Positions 1-7,878 of a stretch of DNA of 64,000 nucleotides are shown here, piece by piece. The stretch's first letter is position 1. Each line of letters opens with the position of its first letter. The DNA comes from Marinobacter alexandrii (GTDB lineage: Bacteria; Pseudomonadota; Gammaproteobacteria; Pseudomonadales; Oleiphilaceae), in the NCBI RefSeq assembly GCF_005871205.1, contig NZ_SWKM01000014.1, forward strand, positions 474,001 through 538,000. The letters are read 5' to 3'. Position numbers and translations under genes: made by a program. The notes below the pieces were generated by a model that worked only from the letters and a program-made list of their open reading frames with translations, did no database searches and was not told where the DNA came from.

Positions 1-11
1 ATAGGGAGCGA

Positions 12-37
12 GGCGCCCGTTTATCAAAACGGGTGCC
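12..37. other. Strong hairpin at the left edge
   Basis: An 11-bp stem (one G-T wobble) closes on the tetraloop ATCA: the left arm is 12-22 and the right arm 27-37. No T-run follows on the plus strand, so it is not a classical intrinsic terminator in that direction. It could be the end of a transcript unit lying left of the window or a recombination site at the island edge. Bases 38-233 show no gene; they are AT-rich and probably hold the promoter of the downstream seven-gene operon. Confidence 0.4.
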
Positions 38-233
38 AGGCAGAGTCCAAGGATGCGACGGTAAGAAAAATTACTCTCCTGTAAATAGTTCTACCTTTCA
101 CTCCGCTTCTCTTAAAGCCTTCCTGTTTTAGGTATCTGAATAATATACATTTAAGATCCTGGCACGCTTCTAGCTATTTCAACATATATAAGAAGTCAGA
201 CGCGGAACTTTAGTGATTTAAGGAGAATTACAG

Positions 234-905
234 ATGTCGGAACTCAAAAAATTCCAGGTGCAAACTGCACGTCCGCTGCCAGTTGTCGTGTTGGCAGATA
301 CCAGTGGAAGCATGTCGGTTGATGGCAAGATTGACGCATTGAATCGAGGCCTTAAAGACATGGTCGCCAGCTTTGCTTCCGAGAGTCGTCTTCGGGCGGA
401 GCTCCAAGTTTCGGTGATTGCTTTTGGGGGCGATAAGGCCGAGATGATTTTGCCACTTACCCCCGCCCATCAGATTGAGGGTATCACGCAGCTTGAGGCT
501 TCTGGCATGACGCCTCTCGGGGGAGCTCTGACCATCGCCAACGAGTTGATTGAAGACAAGGAACGCATTCCTTCCAGGGCATACAAGCCGGTGGTGGTTC
601 TCATCTCCGATGGCTATCCGAATGATGATTGGCAGGAACCGTTTCAACGTTTTGTTAATGGTGAACGTGCCGCCAAGGCAACACGGTTTGCCATGGCTAT
701 TGGCTCGGATGCGGACGAAGCCATGCTGGGCGACTTTGCGAATGACCCCGAGGCGCCGCTTTTCCGTGCGGAGAACGCGCGGGATATTCACCGATTCTTC
801 CGTGCGGTCACCATGAGTGTTAATGCCCGCAGTCAATCAGCTAAACCAAACCAGTCAGCTCCGCTGCAGATTCCCGCAGATGACGACGAGGATTGGGAAT
901 TCTGA
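234..905 (+). CDS. TerY-like von Willebrand factor A domain protein
   Basis: A 223-aa single VWA domain protein without signal peptide, so cytosolic. The metal-ion-dependent adhesion site is complete: DTSGSM at residues 22-27, Thr93 in MTPLGG, and the SDG at 125-127. Length and layout match the TerY family of tellurite-resistance-associated VWA proteins, which bind a divalent metal and scaffold partner proteins. The ATG has an AGGAG ribosome site seven bases upstream. It is the first gene of a seven-gene run and its stop overlaps the PP2C start (TGATG), so translation is probably coupled. VWA, PP2C and kinase together form the TerY-P triad predicted by comparative genomics to couple phosphorylation signalling to DNA processing. 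The acidic tail (DDDEDWEF) may be an interaction motif, which is inference. Confidence 0.88.
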   Translation: MSELKKFQVQTARPLPVVVLADTSGSMSVDGKIDALNRGLKDMVASFASESRLRAELQVSVIAFGGDKAEMILPLTPAHQIEGITQLEASGMTPLGGALTIANELIEDKERIPSRAYKPVVVLISDGYPNDDWQEPFQRFVNGERAAKATRFAMAIGSDADEAMLGDFANDPEAPLFRAENARDIHRFFRAVTMSVNARSQSAKPNQSAPLQIPADDDEDWEF

Positions 906-1597
906 TGAGGCTGTTAGCCGCCGGAGCATCGGTAAGGGGCCCGGCCCACGAACAGGATGGCTCCCCGAATCAGGATGCTCTTTCTGTGCGCGGGTGTGGT
1001 GGAGGTTGCTTTGTTGCTGTCGCTGACGGACTGGGTAGTCGCTCCCGCAGTCATATCGGTTCTAGGAGAGCGGTCGAGCTGGCTCGCGAGGTTGTTCTCG
1101 ATCTGAAAACCTCTACCAGTGCCGACGTACCTGCTCAGTTGAGTCGAGCATGGCGGTCTGCATTCGCGAATCGCTATGGCGATTATGAGACTACATGCCT
1201 CTGGGCGTGGGTTGATGCTGATGGGCAGGGGCACGTCTGGCAGGCGGGAGATGGTTTGATGCTTATCCGCAGCCAAGGCAAGTTCCGGATTCTATTGGAT
1301 CAGAAGGACGGGTTTGGCAATCAGACAACGACGCTTGCGCAGGCCGAGACCGAGGGTGCCGTCAGTGCTGATATCACACTGACCTCACCAGGTGACGGTG
1401 TACTTCTGATGACAGACGGAATCTCGGATGACCTTATCCCGGAGCAGCTGGAGCCATTTTTCAACGCGATTTATCGACGCCAGAAGCGAAGCAGCAAACG
1501 GCGAATGAAGCGCTGGTTGGAGACAGAGTTAAAACAGTGGTCCACGCCACGCCACGGCGATGACAAGACCATCGCAAGCATTTTCAGAATGGATTAA
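905..1597 (+). CDS. PP2C-family serine/threonine phosphatase
   Basis: A 230-aa PP2C (PPM) phosphatase. Metal-binding signatures are visible: NQD at residues 22-24, ADGLGS around 40-45, MTDGISDD near the middle of the C-terminal half and a terminal GDDKT. These positions supply the aspartates that hold the two Mn/Mg ions. The chosen ATG at 905 overlaps the VWA stop codon; an in-frame start 12 bases upstream is possible but lies inside the VWA gene. The likely role is to reverse phosphorylation by the adjacent kinase, with the VWA protein as substrate or scaffold. It is a minimal catalytic domain with no transmembrane segment. Confidence 0.87.
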   Translation: MRLLAAGASVRGPAHEQDGSPNQDALSVRGCGGGCFVAVADGLGSRSRSHIGSRRAVELAREVVLDLKTSTSADVPAQLSRAWRSAFANRYGDYETTCLWAWVDADGQGHVWQAGDGLMLIRSQGKFRILLDQKDGFGNQTTTLAQAETEGAVSADITLTSPGDGVLLMTDGISDDLIPEQLEPFFNAIYRRQKRSSKRRMKRWLETELKQWSTPRHGDDKTIASIFRMD

Positions 1598-1601
1598 GCA
1601 C

Positions 1602-3002
1602 ATGAGCACGACAACCAAACCGAAAGCAGCCCGCGTTGTTCAGGATACTAAGGGAACTAGTTATCAGCTTGTTCAGGAAATAAGTCGAGGCGGGCAGGGT
1701 ATTGTCTACCGCACCAACCATCCAGAGGTGCTGGTCAAAGGTTTCACCAATAAAGATGAACAGGCTATTGGGCGATGGCGCCGGCACATCGAGTGGTTGG
1801 TTCGCCAGGATCTGGGGGCGCTCAAACTCTCCAGACCTTTAATCATGCTCGCTCCGCCACGGAACGGCTACGTTATGGAACTGATGGATGGGTTGGTTCC
1901 TCTTCAGAGCCTTCTGGACAGCTTCGTCAAGGCTGGGGAAGAAGCCTCGGAGGATTATCTCAAGCAAGGAGGGCTTCGCAGGCGCGTGCGTATGCTTTGC
2001 CAGCTAGCGCGAACGCTCAACCAGCTCCATGCCAGAGGCATGCTTTATGGGGATCTTTCCCCTTCCAATATTTTTGTTTCCGATGATGCTGAGCATGCCG
2101 AAACTTGGCTGATCGACTGTGACAACATCAGTCTCGAATCGCATAATGGACTGACATTGCACACGGTTGATTATGGTGCTCCTGAGGTTGTTCGGGGCGA
2201 CTCGTTGCTGTCCAGCCTCACTGACTGCTGGAGTTTCGGGGTTATTGCTTATCAGTTGTTGACACACAATCACCCGTTCAAGGGCGACATGATTAATGAT
2301 GGCGAGCCCGAAGATGAAGAGGCCGCCATGCGCGGCGAACATCCCTGGATAAACGATTCTGAGGATTTCGACAACGAGTGTTCAGGCAACCTGCCTCTGC
2401 AGTTAGTCGACCATAGCCGCTTACCTGAGCTTTTCCGACGTTGTTTTGAGGAGGGATTGACTAATCCGTCAGAGCGCCCCTCCATGGCGGAGTGGCTCGA
2501 AGCTTTGAGCGAGAGCGATGAGCGAATGGTTCTTTGCCAGAGTTGTGGGGGGCATAACCTTTTGCCGGCCAATTTTGGTGGCGATGAAGGGGAGGAATGC
2601 TTTTTTTGTCCGTCAGCCATTGATGAAAACCTGGTGCTATTTGAGGAGTTTATTGTCCCTCCACAAGAAAACGAGGTTGTTCCAGAGGCGGATGACTGGG
2701 TGTCCACGGGCAGGAAGGTTGTCCTGCAGCCCGGAGAGAAACGTGAGCTCAAGAGGCTGATGCCAACATTCAGCTACGACCGCTGGCCTGAAGATCACCT
2801 GCAAGTGGAATATACGGAGCCTGGGCTCGGGATTCGTCCACTGCCAAACGGTACCGTTCATGTTCAGCGGGGGAAAACCGTAAAGCAGGTAGACAGTTAC
2901 CAGGGGCTGAAAGAAAGCCTGCGGGGAAAATACGACACGCCTTATTGGATTCACATCGGTGAGCTGCAAGATCAGCACATCGTCTGGCAGTTCAGGTGGT
3001 GA
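1602..3002 (+). CDS. Serine/threonine protein kinase with zinc ribbon (TerY-P type)
   Basis: A 466-aa protein. The kinase domain spans roughly residues 20-305: glycine loop GGQGIVY at 30-36, probable ATP lysine Lys46, catalytic loop YGDLSPSN at 149-156 (YGD in place of HRD), metal-binding DCD at 172-174 in place of DFG, and APE at 193-195. These variants keep the catalytic Asp151 and Asp172, so activity is plausible. A four-cysteine zinc ribbon follows (C312, C315, C333, C336), then a beta-rich tail of about 110 residues that I do not recognise. It starts four bases after the PP2C stop and ends six bases before the helicase. The sensor that triggers it is not obvious; the zinc ribbon or C-terminal domain is the best candidate. 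Confidence 0.86.
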   Translation: MSTTTKPKAARVVQDTKGTSYQLVQEISRGGQGIVYRTNHPEVLVKGFTNKDEQAIGRWRRHIEWLVRQDLGALKLSRPLIMLAPPRNGYVMELMDGLVPLQSLLDSFVKAGEEASEDYLKQGGLRRRVRMLCQLARTLNQLHARGMLYGDLSPSNIFVSDDAEHAETWLIDCDNISLESHNGLTLHTVDYGAPEVVRGDSLLSSLTDCWSFGVIAYQLLTHNHPFKGDMINDGEPEDEEAAMRGEHPWINDSEDFDNECSGNLPLQLVDHSRLPELFRRCFEEGLTNPSERPSMAEWLEALSESDERMVLCQSCGGHNLLPANFGGDEGEECFFCPSAIDENLVLFEEFIVPPQENEVVPEADDWVSTGRKVVLQPGEKRELKRLMPTFSYDRWPEDHLQVEYTEPGLGIRPLPNGTVHVQRGKTVKQVDSYQGLKESLRGKYDTPYWIHIGELQDQHIVWQFRW

Positions 3003-3008
3003 TGAATC

Positions 3009-6000
3009 ATGGAACTTAAAGATTTCCCGCTGTTTTCAGAAGACCTGCTTACCCTAACAAGCAAAGAAGACCTGAGCGGTTTTCAGTCCGGTCACAAGGT
3101 GCAGTTCCAGCCATACGATGATGACTGGATGGCTATTCAGGGCGATGCTCGCGTGGTTATAAGCTGCAGCCCAGTTGATCGAGTGCTGTTTGAACGCCTT
3201 GCCCAGAGAGACCAAGTGCAATGGTTGCTCACGACAACGCGTAAAGGGCAGTTGCTTGTTCAGTATTGCGCGCCAGTTGAGGTTTCGCCCATGGGGCTGG
3301 AACTTGGCTTGGATGAGCTGATCCTTGATGACCTGTACGGCAAACAGGAAATAGTTGAAAGGAATGTTGACCTGGCCTGCCGTTGGTTTGAATCCCAGTT
3401 TGTGGTGGATGCGGAAGGTGAGTATTGGCTAGCCCTTGCCAGGTTTTCTAATCGTGCTGCAAAAGGTGGTTTCCAGCTTTTGGGTGATGGGTGGCGGGCA
3501 GATGTAGAGCGCAGAGATGATGGCGCCTTGCTGGTCAAGAGAGTTACCCGACATGTCCGGAAAGGCAGTGCGTTCTCCTTACTGACCGGAGAGTTCACTT
3601 TCGTGGATGCATCTGTGGCGGCTGCACTGAACAGTGGATCTCAACAGGCAATCCTTGATGCGACTCTGCGAGATAACGAAAGCTATCTGGAGCTGTGGAA
3701 CCTATACAACGATAAGGAATGGCAGAACGCGCTTAATCAGGCGGAGACCCTGCGGTCCCTGAGGTTTGTAGTCTGCGAGGCCTTTGAGGATGGGCGGGAG
3801 AACGCCTGGCGCCTGATTCCGAGAACACCCGATGATTATCGGGAGTTTCGTGATCGTTGGACTGGTCTTGATCTTCCTGCGAACACACAGGTGGATATCG
3901 GCGTAAATCCGCCGGATTGGATGGAAGAGTTGGCTACGGATGAAACTCAGGGCGACGCTGCTAATACGCCGCGAGGCACGATTTTATTCAAGTCGGACCA
4001 TTTGGTTTTTCGTCCCGCCTCCAATCGAAAAGCTGTGCGGCCACGAGAGAAGGAGGGTTGGCTGTACCTGTCACTGGCTGGTTACCGAACGGTAGGCAAG
4101 CGCCGGCTTACTGCCAAGCAATCCATTGATTCAGGAAAGCGTCTGCCTCAGCTGAAATGGCTTCTGGAAGGCGTTGCAGTGCCTGCGGCACGTCGTAGGA
4201 GAATTGATGGGCTCACACCCTATGCAAAAGAGACGTTCAAGGGAGGAAAACCAACGGAAAAGCAGAACCAGGCATTGGATGCTGCACTGAATACCCCGGA
4301 TCTGGCGATCGTTATTGGACCTCCCGGTACTGGTAAAACCCAGGTGATTGCGGCTTTGCAGAGGCGCCTGGCCGAGGAGTCTCAGGACCAGAATCTCTCT
4401 GGACAGGTTCTGATAAGCAGCTTTCAGCATGATGCTGTCGATAACGCTCTGGATCGCAGTGATGTTCTGGGTCTGCCTGCTACACGGGTAGGCGGGAAGC
4501 GTGGTTCTGGTGACGAGGAAACTCTGATCGCCCCATGGTTAGACCGTCACACGAGCTATCTTCGGGAGAAAGTCGCGGCGGAGTACGAGAAGTTTCCCGA
4601 GCTCGAAAAGATCAAACAATTATCTGAGTCTTTGGCCTTCATCCGGGTGGCAGGATATGAACCTGATCGCCTTGCTGATGAACTCGAGCAAATCTTGACC
4701 AGGGTAAGGGAACTTGAAGCCCATGGTCTCATACTTCCACCCGGCGTAGAGGCGCAACTGGAAGACTACATCAGCGAATTACGCAGCAGTCATCACAGTG
4801 CAGGGAAAAAGGTAGGGCGTGACCCCTCTGTGCTCCGCAAAATCAGGTCTCTGAGGGAGACTGAGACTTCGTTTCAGGACGATGGTCCAGACCGAGCTTG
4901 GGATCTGCTGAATTGGCTGAAACGCAATGATCCGCGAGCTGACGGTGAACTTCTTTCCTTTTTGGAACAGCTTGCTGACGCAGAACAGCCAGATAAGTCG
5001 AGCCTGATGGAGCTGGTTAGCTGGAAGAGTCGGCTTTTGGATCTGAACCTGCCGGACTATCGCCCCCCAGAGTTGAGATTCCGGATTGGCGAGAAAGGTC
5101 TAAAACTGCTGAATGATTTAGAGAGACTTATCGAGAGCAAGGTTCAGAAGCGCAAACAGGGCGTTGCCTGGGTGCTTGAACAGCTCTCGGATAGCCTCAG
5201 TCTTGACCGTCAGGCCGCCCAATCCGTTGTGGATGAATACTCCATGGTGGTGGGTGCCACCTGCCAGCAATCTGCTGGACAGCAAATGGCCAATCTAAAA
5301 TCGGTGGCTGGCTTTGATACTTCTGAAATCGAATTCGAAACAGTAGTCGTGGATGAGGCGGCACGTGCTAATCCGTTGGACTTGTTTGTCCCGATGGCGA
5401 TGGCGAAGCGACGCATTGTTTTGGTGGGGGATGACCGGCAGTTGCCACACATGTTGGAGCCGAATATTGAAGGGCAGCTGCAGGAGGAACATCAACTCAC
5501 CGAGCAGCAACTGGAGGCATTCCGGTCCAGTCTGTTTGAGCGACTGAGAATCAAGCTTCAGGATCTCGAAAAACAAGATTCAATCCGACGGGTTGTGATG
5601 CTCGATACCCAATTCCGAATGCACCCGGTTCTGGGCGATTTCGTGAGTCAGCATTTCTATGAGTCGGCAGGGCTTGGGAAAGTCCACTCCGGCCGAGGCG
5701 CTGAGGACTTCTTGTTTTCGGAGCTCTTCCTCAGTGGGATGAAAGAGCTGGGAAATTATTACCGGGATCGTGTTTGTCAGTGGATCAATGTCCCGCCGGC
5801 AGACGGCAAAGCAAGTAAGCGGGGGACGAGCCGCGTCAGAGAAGCGGAGGCTGAACGAGTCGCTGATGAGGTTAGGCGTGTTATGGAAGCCGGTGGCGAA
5901 AGCCTTTCGGTTGGTGTGATTACGTTCTATGCCGCTCAGCGGGATCTGATTATGGAGAAGTTATCCCAAACCAGGGTTAACGGAACACCGTTGATGGTCA

Positions 6001-6404
6001 AGCAAGAAGGTGGGTATGAGCCACATGATGATTTCAAATGGACACGGAAGCAAAACGCAGACGGATCCTACAGCCAGGAAGAAAGGCTTCGAGTTGGGTC
6101 AGTGGATGCCTTTCAGGGCAAAGAGTTTGATGTGGTCCTGTTGTCTTGCGTGAGGACCTACCAGGCGATGAAACCTTCAAAAGCTCAGGGGGCAGATGTT
6201 GATGAGCGGGATAAGCAACTGAACCGCCAGTTTGGATTCTTGAGGTTACCAAACCGGATGAACGTGGCAATGAGCCGCCAACGACAGATGTTGATATGCG
6301 TTGGTGATGCTGGTCTGGCAACCAATGCGGATGCCGAAGAAGCAGTCCCTGCTTTGGCCGGATTCTACCAATTATGCGGAGGTGATTATGGCAGCCTTCG
6401 CTGA
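3009..6404 (+). CDS. UPF1/DNA2-like superfamily 1 helicase
   Basis: An 1131-aa protein. The N-terminal ~400 residues are unrecognised. The SF1 helicase core begins with Walker A GPPGTGKT near residue 440, then the motif II block VVVDEAARANP near 780 (DEAA rather than DEAD), VGDDRQLPHM near 806, QFRMHP near 870, VDAFQGKEFD near 1031 and NRMNVAMSR near 1083. The order and spelling match the UPF1/NAM7/DNA2 branch, which unwinds RNA or DNA 5' to 3'. A long helical insert (about 520-730) separates motifs I and II. No nuclease motif was noticed. The gene is translationally coupled to the next one, which starts 17 bases before this stop. In TerY-P neighbourhoods such helicases are considered nucleic-acid-processing effectors. 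Confidence 0.88.
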   Translation: MELKDFPLFSEDLLTLTSKEDLSGFQSGHKVQFQPYDDDWMAIQGDARVVISCSPVDRVLFERLAQRDQVQWLLTTTRKGQLLVQYCAPVEVSPMGLELGLDELILDDLYGKQEIVERNVDLACRWFESQFVVDAEGEYWLALARFSNRAAKGGFQLLGDGWRADVERRDDGALLVKRVTRHVRKGSAFSLLTGEFTFVDASVAAALNSGSQQAILDATLRDNESYLELWNLYNDKEWQNALNQAETLRSLRFVVCEAFEDGRENAWRLIPRTPDDYREFRDRWTGLDLPANTQVDIGVNPPDWMEELATDETQGDAANTPRGTILFKSDHLVFRPASNRKAVRPREKEGWLYLSLAGYRTVGKRRLTAKQSIDSGKRLPQLKWLLEGVAVPAARRRRIDGLTPYAKETFKGGKPTEKQNQALDAALNTPDLAIVIGPPGTGKTQVIAALQRRLAEESQDQNLSGQVLISSFQHDAVDNALDRSDVLGLPATRVGGKRGSGDEETLIAPWLDRHTSYLREKVAAEYEKFPELEKIKQLSESLAFIRVAGYEPDRLADELEQILTRVRELEAHGLILPPGVEAQLEDYISELRSSHHSAGKKVGRDPSVLRKIRSLRETETSFQDDGPDRAWDLLNWLKRNDPRADGELLSFLEQLADAEQPDKSSLMELVSWKSRLLDLNLPDYRPPELRFRIGEKGLKLLNDLERLIESKVQKRKQGVAWVLEQLSDSLSLDRQAAQSVVDEYSMVVGATCQQSAGQQMANLKSVAGFDTSEIEFETVVVDEAARANPLDLFVPMAMAKRRIVLVGDDRQLPHMLEPNIEGQLQEEHQLTEQQLEAFRSSLFERLRIKLQDLEKQDSIRRVVMLDTQFRMHPVLGDFVSQHFYESAGLGKVHSGRGAEDFLFSELFLSGMKELGNYYRDRVCQWINVPPADGKASKRGTSRVREAEAERVADEVRRVMEAGGESLSVGVITFYAAQRDLIMEKLSQTRVNGTPLMVKQEGGYEPHDDFKWTRKQNADGSYSQEERLRVGSVDAFQGKEFDVVLLSCVRTYQAMKPSKAQGADVDERDKQLNRQFGFLRLPNRMNVAMSRQRQMLICVGDAGLATNADAEEAVPALAGFYQLCGGDYGSLR

Positions 6405-7878
6405 GAGCGGAACCTATCTGAAGTTCAGTAAACGTCCAAGGTCAGAATCTCGGTCAGTTTTGTGGCCGGTCCTTGTGCATCGAGTCCTTTACCCGGAGCC
6501 TCGCCAGCCCGAGCTGAACCTTTTTCAGCGCGCAGTTCTTGGACTGATTAGGGCTAATCGCACTAAGCAGGCTGATATTGCCGGGTTGACAGGCTTACAC
6601 CCTGAACTGATCACCTTGATAGTCGCACAGGGTATCAGTAACGGTTGGTTGATGTCGGCTGCGGATAAGTTGACCGATAAGGGCCAAAGCCTGCTGGATG
6701 ATGAGGATGACGAATCTACTAACCTAAAAGCCGGTTTTCTGCTGCAGGATGCGATAACCGGAGACTTCTGGCCTCGAATGGTCACGAGGCTAGAGCAGGT
6801 CGAATCTGTCGACCCTCAAGCCAAGTTTCCGGAATTTTCCATCGAGAGGAAAACGGGCAAGACGTTTAGGCCTTTTCTTGCCAGAGCAAACAAACAGAAC
6901 CTCCCCAGCCTCGATAACGATTTATTGGCTAGAGCCTACCGGGAATACAGAAAGGATTATCGCTCAAGCCAGCAATTGGGCGAAATGCATACCACATCTG
7001 AATATGTGCGTTTGCAAGGCGTTCAGCGCCTCGACGAATCCCCTGAAGCGGCAAGAATTGTGGTTTGGGTGACCGGTGACGAGGAAGGCGACGAGCTTTG
7101 GTCGGTCAATGATCCGTTTGGTCTACGGGAAAATGCTTGGTGGCTTGAGGATGCTCTGAGGCAACTGCTGGAATCTGATACGAATCTTCGGACATACCTG
7201 GCACGACTGATTGGAATTCCCGATGTCGGGGCAATGACCAACGAGCAGTGGTTGAAAGAAATACAGAAGAGAACTGAGCTCGATATCTTGATCGAGTTTC
7301 CATGGGTGGAGGCACAGCCAGATATTAAGCGATATTTTGCCCGGTTATTGAAGTGGAGGCACAAGATCGATTCAGGCTTGGCTTGGGACTCAGACTTGGA
7401 GGCAGCTCTCGGCGATTGCCAGAAGCTTCTTGAGGTTGTCATGCAGTGGTTGATTAAGACTTATCCGGCAAATATTGGTCAGATTCCGAAATCTGGAAAG
7501 CCGGATTGGAGTTTGAATGAACGATTGTTGGGCGCGCTGGCGATTCCTTCTTTCAACAGTGAGGTTACTCGATCATTGGCGAGGCAGGATTTGCGTCAAG
7601 TAATCCGAGCATGCCAGAACCCCACTAGTTCTCTCAAAGCGCTACTGTTTGCGGCAGGAATGGGAGCTCTAGCTGACCATCAGCATCCCCTCAAGGTCCT
7701 ATCAGACGAGGATTTACAGATAGCAAAGCTGTTAAAGCTGGCGGATCTTCGCAACCAAGGTGGTCACGCACAAAGTCGCTTTAACAAACGGAAGATCGAA
7801 GAGATTTCCCAAGAATCAGTGATCGAAAATATTGAATACGCAAAGAATTTCACGGAATGCTTTAAGGATTGGATGTAA
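6388..7878 (+). CDS. Uncharacterised protein with N-terminal winged-helix-like region and C-terminal HEPN-like motif
   Basis: A 496-aa protein not recognised as a whole. The ATG at 6388 has a GGAGG ribosome site and lies inside the helicase end. Residues ~45-110 look like a winged helix-turn-helix (helices around LFQRAVLGLI and TGLHPELITLI). The centre is helical and charged. Near the C-terminus lies R455-N-Q-G-G-H460, the R-N-x3-H pattern of HEPN ribonucleases, followed by a final helix ending IEYAKNFTECF, which is also how many HEPN domains end. An all-helical stretch precedes it. HEPN assignment is by motif and position only. If correct, it is the probable toxic RNase effector of the operon. 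Its stop (TAA) overlaps the next ATG by one base. Confidence 0.7.
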   Translation: MAAFAESGTYLKFSKRPRSESRSVLWPVLVHRVLYPEPRQPELNLFQRAVLGLIRANRTKQADIAGLTGLHPELITLIVAQGISNGWLMSAADKLTDKGQSLLDDEDDESTNLKAGFLLQDAITGDFWPRMVTRLEQVESVDPQAKFPEFSIERKTGKTFRPFLARANKQNLPSLDNDLLARAYREYRKDYRSSQQLGEMHTTSEYVRLQGVQRLDESPEAARIVVWVTGDEEGDELWSVNDPFGLRENAWWLEDALRQLLESDTNLRTYLARLIGIPDVGAMTNEQWLKEIQKRTELDILIEFPWVEAQPDIKRYFARLLKWRHKIDSGLAWDSDLEAALGDCQKLLEVVMQWLIKTYPANIGQIPKSGKPDWSLNERLLGALAIPSFNSEVTRSLARQDLRQVIRACQNPTSSLKALLFAAGMGALADHQHPLKVLSDEDLQIAKLLKLADLRNQGGHAQSRFNKRKIEEISQESVIENIEYAKNFTECFKDWM

